From the NCBI GenBank assembly GCA_963930655.1, contig OZ005605.1:19909501-19973500 (forward strand): a stretch of 64,000 bases of DNA, written 5' to 3'. The notes beneath the pieces were generated by a model that saw only the letters and a program-made list of their open reading frames with translations, had not been told where the DNA came from and made no database searches. The position numbers and the translations under genes are program-made. Source of the DNA: Myrica gale (lineage: Eukaryota; Streptophyta; Magnoliopsida; Fagales; Myricaceae). This document shows, piece after piece, positions 23,221-32,969 of this stretch. Positions within the stretch are counted from its first letter, which is position 1. Each line of letters begins with the position of its first letter.

Positions 23221-24480
23221 AACCATGTAATCATAAAAATTTTGGTGCTGCTTAAATTTGAAGTAATCTATAAGAAGTCTTCACTCTTAAAAAAAAGAAC
23301 CAAAATCAATTTGCCCTTTATTAATTAAAACATATACAATTTATATACTTATAGACTATAGATAATAAATTTGAATGTGTACAACTACTAGTAACACAAT
23401 AAAAGATCAAATATCCAAATATTAAATATTATCTTCCAATTCAAAATTAAACATAGATGATAACTATTGACTTCTAAGTCAAATTTAAAATTTAAACATA
23501 AGCTTGGAACTTGAAAAATTGACTAACTTTAACAGTATCCCAGTGACCAACAAATTACTTGCATCAATTCTCTCCTCCAAAGAACTCGACTTCAGCTTGC
23601 TGAGTTTGGAGCACATAAATATAGCATTGAACGATAGGTCGTGATGAAGCTAAATTTATCCGCTTATCACAAAATTTACTGGGCTGAGAATTCGAGAGAG
23701 CTGGACCAGATGTCTAGCGCATGGTATCAGTTGAAAGGCTCAAGGCGCTCCTTCCTCCTATAAGCAAAAAGAATAACTTGGGACAGGGAGTACTCCTCGT
23801 AGGGGGTTTTTTCTATGCTTTTGTAAGTCGTCATTTTTTTTTATTCCAAGTGTGAAAGAATTACCTATTTTCCATTTTTTCTTCCATATACCCTTTCTCC
23901 TTTTTCTTGGGCCTGGCTGGGCCCAAACCTCCTCTCCCTGCTCAAGTCCTTACATCTCTCGTCCTCAACAATCTCATCAGATCTTTTACCAAGCGTCGGC
24001 TTCTGTCAGACTTCTCCCCAATTAGATCGTGCTGACCTACTCTTTATCCTTCCCTTTTACCTTTGGAACCGCCAGTCAATGGCTGCAAAATCATCTGTAC
24101 TTACATGGGCTTCTGAATACTATAAAGCTTATGCGGCAAGCATTTTTATAAACCTCTTATCACAAGAAGACCTGTAGCCTGTAGGGCTTCCGCTCATGGC
24201 CTTTTTAGGAAAGAAAAAAAATCCTTCCTCCAATCAGGTTTGTTTAGCGAGACTCGCGCCTAAGCAAGTGCATTACACCCTGTATGCTTATCATGAATTT
24301 GTTGAACCCGTTCAAATGAACCCCAATTTGTGTGATTTAAAATTTGGTGTGCCACGTCAGCCAGCGAGACACTGGCGGGACGTGAGGGCGGGATGCCCAG
24401 CATTCCCCATTCCTATAATAAGTGAAGAAGATAACTGTTAAGCCATCCAGTCCTCAAGCTTGGGCCTGATGGGCCAAGAT
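23221..24480. other. Spacer without recognised features
   Basis: AT-rich DNA to about 23820, then mixed composition with CT-rich tracts. No gene was recognised. The 81-codon open frame at 24196-24441 has no family resemblance. Confidence 0.35.
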
Positions 24481-24520
24481 TAAGGATGGCAGTCCGCAGT
24501 TCTGCTGGCATATTAAACAT

Positions 24521-24836
24521 TTCCACTCGTTGCAGCTTTATTTCACGAATTCTAGCAAGCACGCAGAATCTCCGGAGGAAATAATACCTCCATGTAGAAA
24601 GTGGATATCATTATACTCTGAAACTTTTCCACTAGTTGTAGCTTTATTTCACAAATTCAAGTAGCACGTGGAATCTCCAACGGAAAGAACACCTCCATGT
24701 AGAAAGTGGAGATCATCATACTTTTTATAAAACATTGTCACTAGTTGCAGCTTTATTTCATGAATTCTAACAGCAAGCGGAATCTCCAGTGGAAAGAATC
24801 CTCCATATAGAAAATGGCGATCATCGTACTCTGCCA
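24521..24836. repeat. Three tandem copies of a unit of about 106-110 bp
   Basis: AGCTTTATTTCA recurs at about 24534, 24640 and 24750, each followed by GGAATCTCC-like, CCTCCATGTAGAAA-like and GATCATCATACT-like words. Copies differ at several bases. The array sits next to the LINE relic, and a link with it is possible but unproved. Confidence 0.85.
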
Positions 24837-24966
24837 AACAACCATTTATAGGCTCCTTTGGATTATGTAAAAACAAGTACGAACTTAAAAGCATCCATAG
24901 AAAATAGAAAGCATCACTATGCATCTGCATGCTATGGAAATCACTTGTAAAACCCACTGGAGATTC

Positions 24967-25985
24967 TTTTTTTTTATAGATTAAAAACAAGAACACAGAA
25001 CGAAAAAACACAGACAGGACTAGAACACAGACACCAGGACAGACAAGACAGAGAAAACCAGCAAGACCCTCGGACGGATCAGAGGAACCACTATATACTC
25101 CTTGCAGGGCAGAGGGAGTGATGGCCGGACATAGTAGGCAGAGCTACTAAGACCTGGACAAGCCGGTAAAGCGCCACAAACGACGCGAATCGAGACCCAA
25201 CAAAGGGTCGGAGAAGAGTCACAAGGACTCGGATAAGCCCACAGAAGGGGCGGACAGACAACCACGAGACCAAACAAACAACAAGCCTTAAACAGAGGGG
25301 CAGACCCAAACCAGCGAAAACACGACAAAACACAGGCCCTAAACAGAGGGGCCTGCCCAAACAGGCGACAACACAACAGAACAAAAGCCCTAAACAGAGG
25401 GGCAGACCCAAACGAGTTTATTTCAGGTTGGACTAAAAACGGTGGCGGCGCGTGGGAGGCGGCGGAGGCGAACTGAAGGGGAAAATGGAGCGCAGGGGCC
25501 ACGCGAGCCATGCCGTAGGAAAGGAGCAGGGTACGGGGGGCGGAGAGGCTGCCACGCGCGACAAAGCATGTCGGCGCGTCAGATCCACGCGCAACGCGTG
25601 GGGCGCGTGGATCATGACGCGCCGCCTGTTGGTGAACGGGGAAGATAGCCGACGTAGCGCTCGCCGCGCGGAGTCCTCCCAGCCAGCGCGTGCAAGGCCT
25701 CAGACGACGGAAGCCGCCGAAAATCGAGAGAGAGCCACCTGTGAAAAAAAAACCACCCATCCCCACACCCACCGAGCAGACCAGGGAGCCGGAGAGGGGA
25801 GAGGAAAGAGGGGAAAGAGGGAAGGAAAAAGGAGGAGGGGGAGGAAGGAGCCGAAGCTCCCCCCCGCCTCCGTAAGGGTACTGTTGGGCTGGAGGAGGCA
25901 CTCGGCTGAGAGAGAGGGTGGGTGGGTCGGACGCAAGATATTCGTTGAACTTGGGATAATTCCACGGCTACTCACCTGCAGTGGT
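24967..25985 (-). mobile_element. Non-autonomous LINE-like retroposon with 17-bp target duplication
   Basis: A 1019-base GC-rich insertion between identical copies of AAACCCACTGGAGATTC (24950-24966 and 25986-26002). The T-run at its left edge is the A tail of a minus-strand element, which ends TTTTTTAATCTATAAAAAAA. Its 5' part is CT-rich like L1 5' UTRs. The long minus-strand open frame (25901-25020) is low-complexity and has no known domain. It holds a 51-bp tandem repeat (25285-25425). The end sequence and build resemble the unit at 17709-18559. It inserted into the older LINE endonuclease relic that flanks it. Confidence 0.85.
25285..25425. repeat. 51-bp tandem repeat, three copies
   Basis: CTTAAACAGAGGGGC/CCTAAACAGAGGGGC recurs at about 25290, 25341 and 25392. 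The 51-bp period is a multiple of three, so the minus-strand frame repeats a 17-residue unit (for example FGSAPLFRA, FGQAPLFRA). It lies inside the LINE-like retroposon. Confidence 0.8.
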
Positions 25986-25989
25986 AAAC

Positions 25990-26190
25990 CCACTGGAGAT
26001 TCAATTGTATATTAGAAAGCTCCGGGCGATGATTAGACCAAGTGGAATTCCTTCCTGCAAAACCCAAATCAGCATAGCCATTTATCTGCGTAAAATGCAC
26101 CAAGCCCCGGGAGGAAGAGGACCGAAAAGCACGCCCTCCTCTCTTATATACGGGTGATTCGTCTCTTATGGATTTTGTCTGCACGGCTGT
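25990..26190 (-). mobile_element. LINE endonuclease fragment (relic)
   Basis: The minus-strand frame 26184-26003 reads GGRAFRSSSSRGLVHFTQ then INGYADLGFAGRNSTWSNHRPELSNIQ. This matches the L1-type endonuclease segment (DLGF-x-G-x-x-x-TW-x-N-x-R-x-x-x-x-x-I). The catalytic N-terminal part and reverse transcriptase are not present nearby. The relic continues across the younger insertion at 24967-25985, which split it. Confidence 0.7.
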
Positions 26191-26872
26191 AATTAATTAC
26201 TTTTGCTTCTCTTTCCATGATTCAACTAGTCTCAAAGTCGAAGGACTAATAAAATATCTAGATAGGTTTGCTGACAACTTATGAAAAACAGTGTGTATAA
26301 TAGGACGCTTTCACGGAATGTGACTGCAAAATCTCAACTCATCTCGCCAATCGATTTATATTAAAAAAGTGTAACCTCCGCTGCAACTTCCTCAGCTCCA
26401 GATTCCCGAACATTATCCAATGCATTCACACGATCTACCCGGAGTCGTCTTCGTCCCGCATTTTGGCCACACCATTAAGGACCGCGTCATCAGAGGCCCA
26501 GACCGTGCCTCTGTCAAAGTGGTCGGCGATCCTCTAAAACTGACGTAGGGATCCGGGTTGTCCGAAAGCTCACTCCTTTAAACGTCCAATGGCGTCTACG
26601 TCTATGTTTAGTGGGCCATTTTTTTCCCTTTATTTACTGTATCCAATTCTCACATTCGTCGTATGCTCGTTCAACGTTTGCCTTTGCCATAGCAACTTAA
26701 GATGAAATACATAAATCCACCATGAAACGGACAATGAAAATCCAAAGCTAATTGATTAGAGAGAGAAACAACAAAGTGCCCATCAACACATCTGATGATA
26801 TTCATCCAACAAAGTGCAAACATTCATGGAAGAAGATTGACCACATTTACCATTCACTCGAAAAGAACAATG
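26191..26872. other. Spacer downstream of the TDP1-like gene
   Basis: Intergenic DNA including the presumed 3' UTR of the TDP1-like gene. No further gene was recognised. Confidence 0.4.
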
Positions 26873-28109
26873 TCAGGAACTTTGGAAAGAATACAGCTGT
26901 ACTTGTCGTGGCCAAACTTGACCATAAACATCTTTCTTGCTATATCGCCGCTCACAAGACCAGAGGACATCTGCAGAGGAGATCAAGAAGTTAGATAAAG
27001 GTGATGCCTTAAACATACATTAGCGGAGGAACAGAGCATGACCTTCCGAATTGTATGGTTGAGGGGGGAGTTCATAAGGCACAGGCAATCGAGTTTTACT
27101 TCAGAATTTGAGCCTGAGTTCCAACTTCTTTGCCAACTCAGAGTCACAAGTTCCGATCTCCCTTCCGAAAATCTACACTTATCCTGAAACTCAAAAAGAA
27201 ATTTTCTTTTGACCAGGATTCTTGTTTCGCTAACACTCTAAATGTAGCAGCACTATGGAGCTAAGTTCACATATAACTAAGGAAGTCACAAGCCACGATG
27301 TAGCCATTACCTCCATTAAATCCCGATTACTTGTACAAGAAAATCCAGAACCACGTTTTCCAACAGAAGTTGGTAAAAATAACACTCCCAGCTGAAAATG
27401 AAAGCAATCAAGACATTCCCAATCCTTCAGTAGGAAAAGACTTGATAATTGGAATAAGGGAAAATTCTTAAAACGTTGTTACTTTCACTTGTATCTGTAT
27501 CCCGATCCTTCAGACAAAGCCAATATTGATATACATACCTCATAAGAGCGGATCATTAATTGAGAATTATTTTTCTGGAGGGCTCCCCAGGCAGCCTTGC
27601 TCAGATTTGATGAAGTCAGCAATAACCATCTGTTGGGGAAAAGTATAAGGTCAGGGTTCATGTTTGAAATTTAAAACCTTAAAAGCACAACCAACAGGCA
27701 TAATACGAATTCTTACCCGAGTTTCTGATCATTATACCGTGTGTATGTCTTTATATGTGGCATTGCACGACTGAATATTGAAAAGAAGGATTGTGAGTAT
27801 TTAAGAAACGCACTTGAAAAGAGACCAACAAGCTCCTCCTTTAATTTCTACCCGATTTATCCATCATTTATACTAAATCAAAAATGAGAAGTACAAAAAG
27901 TAAAAACTGTAAACTGCTGTGCCAGGTGGTAGGTAACATCCAAGATAATAAAATGGAATAGTTTATTCAGTGAGCATTTCAGTAATGGGTAATTAGCAAT
28001 AGAAAGACCTCAAGTCATTTCAACAATTGAGTCTATTACTAGACTTAAAATTGAAATACACGACCTAATTATTTCTTGGTCCAATCTTTTCCTGCTGATG
28101 AGATATACC

Positions 28110-28389
28110 TAGGGCTGTCCACCAAACCGGCAGGACCGGCCAACCCGGACTGGTTTTGGCCAAATCCGGCCAGAACCGCACCGAGACCGGTATACTCCGG
28201 TCCGGTTCCGGGTTACCAATGTGGAAAACCGGAACTGGGACCGGAGTATACCACTCCAAACCGGCCCAAAATGGCATGGCCCAACCCAAAACCGGCCCAG
28301 ACCGGACCGGTCCGGTCCGGTCCTCATACTTCACAAAATGGCCGGTTTGGACGGCCGGACCGGACCGAACAGGCCAATGGACAGCCCTA
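28110..28389. mobile_element. hAT-type MITE with 8-bp target duplication GATATACC
   Basis: Perfect 12-bp terminal inverted repeats TAGGGCTGTCCA/TGGACAGCCCTA bound 280 bases of GC-rich DNA full of ACCGG/CCGGT words and palindromes (ACCGGACCGGTCCGGTCCGGT). Identical 8-bp copies GATATACC lie at 28102-28109 and 28390-28397. There is no coding capacity. It sits in a TDP1 intron only a few bases from the 5' splice site of the exon 28504-28401. Confidence 0.97.
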
Positions 28390-30297
28390 GATATACCTAC
28401 CAGCGACTAGTGTGGCTTGCCTTCCACTTTGCCCAATACTTCTTCAAGAATCCTTTCTCCACATTCTATAGTGGACTTGGAATGGTATTTCCAGCTGCAT
28501 AACCCTGGGGCAGAATGGACCCCAAAAAAAACCCCATGACTCAGAAAGTGTACAAATGCACGCAATGGACAAATAGAAAAACTAATATGCACTGCAGACT
28601 ATCAAATTTACAGGACAATATGTGGGGCTAATCAATTTCTATATCGTAATGATTTCTTCATATAAAAATGTCACCTTCATCCTGACTCGATACTCCCTTC
28701 TCTAAAATTATTTGATTAGGCCCCGCTTATTGGATCATGATTAGTAACCTCTTCACACATCCACATGAAGAAGCCATATCAAATTCCAGTTAGCCATAAC
28801 TTGAGATCCTGGTTTGAAAATAATGAAGGTAAATCAATTCCATTTTTCCTTTTTGTTTTGTGGGAAGGGAAGGGTATAAAACTCCATTGAAACTAAAACT
28901 AAAGGGAGATGAATTTATCTGTGCAGATGTCACAGAATTCTTAACTCTTCTAGTGAATTTGGGCATATACAAATGGCCTTAGTCTGGACAAGTTTGAAAA
29001 CTCAGAACTTTTTATGTGTGAGCATCCCAATAAGCTTATATTGCAATTTTATGAAACCTGACTGGTTATTCTTAGGATTCAGCTAACTCAAGCCCTACAT
29101 CATGCCAGGAATTTACTTTAACAATCTCAAAACAGATGCTTGAAAGGGGTTGAGTCTGTTGGCCATGGTTATACAGCCGCTGTAAGCCAAAGCCTCCATT
29201 GATGTAAGCATGAAACTGGCTTCCTAGAAAGATCGCAGAGACAAAAAATAGCTAACAACCCATGTCCAAAGGATGATTTTGGAAGAAAACCTTAATCTAG
29301 CAACTCATATAAGGTCCGATGAAATAACCTACTCAGTAGTACCTCTAGAGAGCATCTGACATCTTCCACAGTAGGCCATATAATATGTGGTTCCCCCAGA
29401 CCAAGAGCCGTTTTATCTTCTGTGAAGCCTGCTGACATTGACGAAGCCAGCTCAGCCAGCCACTTCTCATCCAAAGAACCAAGGGAAGAGAACTGCAATA
29501 ACATTTTCAACACAGTAAAATTCTTTAAAAATGAAGACATCTAAACTGCACATCTTATCAACTGCGAAAGACACATTCCAGAAACCAAATAGTATTTTCA
29601 TTTATTAACATTATTGAATGATTCATTAACAGAACGGGTTTGAATGAAAATACTAGGTCCAGAACAGCCTATAACAGATAAACCAAATGAAGTAAACTTT
29701 TATTACATAGCACAATATATGTTTGATTGCTTTCCCAACCAAAAGAGAGTATACCTGATAAGCAAGTGGAGAGCTTTTAAACTCCTTATCAAAAGTACAC
29801 TCCTGGAGAACAGTTCTTAGAAGAATATGCAAGTTGTTTCATATATTCCCCTACAATAGCATGCTACACGAATGTAGATGCTATTTTGACATCATATCCT
29901 CCAACATAAATGAACATCATACAAAAAAAGATGACAAATTAATGGGATGAAAATATACCGCTGCATTGCTATAATCAAACTTCCTAAAGAAAGTTGGATT
30001 TACTTTGAAGTTTCCAAGGCCTGGTAATTTAACAGAGAATTCAGGCCACTGTAACAGTCAACCAGAGAGAAAAACAAGGTTATTATGCATAATCTGGATA
30101 ACAGCATCTACAGAGATAGAGTATAAAATTTGGAGCAATGAAATCAAAGTCAAGCTCCATCCATCCACAACCTCTCACAGGTACGCCATCCGTCCAAATC
30201 CAAAGGTTACCCAAGGACATGATGCGATTGGTTGAGACAAGATATTTTTGGAAGAGAATAAGTTAATATCAGAAACAAATCAAATGCCTCAAGACCA

Positions 30298-30524
30298 GGG
30301 GCGTGTTTGTTTAGTTAAAAAATTTAGAATTTGAATCCAACTTTTGAAATTTATACTCCTAACATTACTCCTACACGCATACCAATACAACTCAACATTA
30401 CTTTTTTTACGCACATCAATACAACTCAACAACTTTTACACGTATGCCAATCAAGCTCAAACATCACCTAAATATTCACACTATTCTTAGAATTCAACAA
30501 ATTTTCTCAAAACGAACATGCCCC
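30298..30524. mobile_element. MITE with GGGGCGTGTTTGTTT-type ends in a TDP1 intron
   Basis: The left end GGGGCGTGTTTGTTT pairs with the right end (reverse) GGGGCATGTTCGTTTTG. The AT-rich interior carries several CACGCATACCAATACAACTC-like words and shares these with 16945-17126. The target duplication is not clear. Confidence 0.6.
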
Positions 30525-32969
30525 AGGTTCCACCTCATTTGGGGGGAGAGAAGAATCACTAATGATAAACAAAAAGGGAATAAAAAGGGATTCACAAGAG
30601 CATTTCCAGGGGAATATCATATCATACAAGTAGAGAAATGATCCGAAATTTCAAGGAGAAAGCCAGACAAGATCATTAGCAAACCGTCTTCCACGAAACA
30701 AGTTATATGTGTAATTACCTTCAAGGCACAAAGATAATCAATCAAGTCATTTTCAAATCCACATGCTTTGCTGGGACAGTTTGGATCTTTCCAGGGGAAA
30801 TCTTGCATCCACAAGACTTGGCTTTTGTTGTTCCAATCTACGTATATTAAATTCGCAGTATGCACAATGATCCTCACTCCCTGAGGATAGACAAGAAGCA
30901 TGGCCTTTGAACGATGTGTCCCGAATGAAATAGGTAAGGGTTTGTGCAGAATCCAGTTTGCAGGTTTATTTTTCTAGAAAATAATCAGAGTTACGAAAGT
31001 TAGTGGTTGCATCCCAAACTAAACTTTCAGCATGTAATGGCCATTGGTGTTAATAAGAACAAAGGGAAACCTTCATATGATCCAATGTGCCAACACCTTC
31101 CCCATGTACAACCAAGACTTTTGCAAGTGTTGGACATTCTAAGCCAAGACAAGAAAAAGAAAGCATCACTATGTAAAGGTACAGAAGAACTGGATTCAAG
31201 CAAAATGCAATTTTAAGTAACTATGAGCCTCGTGAATGTCACAGCAGGAACCATGCAATACCTGAATCCACAATAAAATGGAACACAAATAGCAGATGAA
31301 AATGCAATAGCATTATAATAACAGGGACAAGGAATAGTCTAAGATGGGAATATAACTCATGGTAATGGCAAAGACGCGTAGGAAACATACCAGAAACAGT
31401 AAAAAATCCCATACAAACAGAACAAAAACCCATAAAAATCTATTAACAGCATTAGGAAAATATCAACTATCTTATTAGTAAAATAGACCCACAACCAAGG
31501 GTTAAAAAAACAAGTAGCTGAATCAATCTGTTCAACAGCGAATGAGGCTTAGTTCAGTTTGTATGTCCTACTCCCTGAATACCTTGGGTGCAACCAAAAA
31601 AAAAATACTCAAGAAAAAAAATGTGTTCAAATAACTAGAGTTACATTAGATTGCAGAAATCATAGCTTAAGTGTTTCTGTGATCACACATGCAAACAAAA
31701 TATTAAACAGCATAGAAAACTTACAACCAACTTGTCAACTAGTTTTTGACGGTCTAAGATGTTGAATAGTCATCTGACAGACAGGAAAGTAAAACTCAGC
31801 CAATGATGACAACCAAGTGAAAGAACTCACTAGGTAACAACCAGTCGAGGTCTACCATGTAATTTGAAAGGACGGAAAGGAGAATATCCCCCTACAAACA
31901 AATAAGCGAGTACACATAATCAAAATAGAGGAAAAGGTCAATTCCATTTGGTGCTCCACATAACATCATGTCTCTTAAAGTGATAGAAGCACCAAAAATC
32001 AATACAGGAGAACTCACCTCGGATAATAGAAACACAAGCATACGAAAGTATACAGATTAAGCAGGTAGAGACCATGTTAGGAAAAACTCACAATGTTGCC
32101 GTTACCTGAATCACATCCCTTATAGAAACACAAGAGGTGTTAGCGCATGCCAGCAGCTCTTTCACTTGCAAAAGTCTAAAGGTCCAAGGCAACATATCAT
32201 TAGGGACATGAAAATGTCCTATAGCCTTCTCACTAATCTCTCCCTTAGTCTGGGAGCGCCCGGGATTTCCAACCTCCGCACTACTTCCTTCTCCCAGGGT
32301 TTTCTTTCCCAACTCATCCTTTACAATTCAGACAAAACAACAAAGTTCAGACGCTGTTATTTTTCTTCGTAAGAAAACAGCAGATGAAATTTGAATTGCT
32401 ATCAAAGCCACCAAGAAATTCAAAACAGTATCAACAATTCAGGTCCCGAGACAACACCTGCATCTTTTTTACTAGTTACCACAAACAAGTTGGCGGAGGA
32501 ACGATCAGCGGAAGCGGTTAGAGTGAGTTGCTTGCGGCTGAGTCTCTTGTCGTGCAGGGGAATGTTGTGGCGGCTAATCACATTTTGGGCTTCGGAAAGA
32601 GTGATCTTTGGGATGGAAGTATCTTCCTCAAGATTTTTACCAAGCGGTACCAAATATCCAATCTGGGAAAAACAAAACGACATTCTTGTTCAAGTGAAAA
32701 CGAAAGACACCACATATATAGCAGCAGATGTCCAGCTTTAGAGAGAAAGAGAAGGACCTGAGACTGAGCCATTAGGGTGTATTTGGTAGCATGAGAAAGG
32801 CGGAAGCAAGAGAGGGTTTTCAAGGAGAGTGGTGTGTTCCACAATGGAGAGAGAGAAGAGAAATTCTTGGGAGAATTTAGTGTTGGACTGCCAGAGTTGG
32901 ACAGCTTTTGGAAATTAGGGACAGAGGCAGAATTACACCGGGTTCGGGAACTTTGCCAGCCTTGATACG

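Larger units (their letters stand above)
26873..32772 (-). pseudogene. TDP1: Tyrosyl-DNA phosphodiesterase 1 (TDP1), decayed full-span copy
   Basis: Minus strand. Exon-like blocks at 32772-32758, 32662-32480, 32318-32106, 31891-31831, 31138-31071, 30973-30719, 30048-29959, about 29815-29755, 29492-29343, 28504-28401, 27770-27717, 27629-27539, 27391-27311, 27183-27043 and 26970-26873. They run from MAQSQ plus FHA-type IGYLVPLGKNLEED to VWPRQVQLYSFQSS. TDP1 removes 3' topoisomerase I adducts using two HxK motifs. The second (MPHIKTY) is kept, but the first reads GTHRSKAM, with Arg replacing the nucleophilic His. The second half of the FHA region and the segment with VPGYHTG are not found. There is an in-frame TAG in the GYAAGNTIPSPL exon and a frame change before LPVPYELPPQPY. 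The gene also holds two MITEs. A functional paralogue elsewhere is expected. Confidence 0.9.

Noticed and set aside
24521-24836. CRISPR-like array
   Set aside because: Long, diverged tandem units without constant spacers in a plant genome; ordinary tandem duplication.
25020-25901. 293-codon minus-strand open frame, Pro/Ser/Leu-rich
   Set aside because: Inside the LINE-like retroposon 24967-25985, with other phases also open. No domain was recognised; not called as a gene, though kept as a finding.
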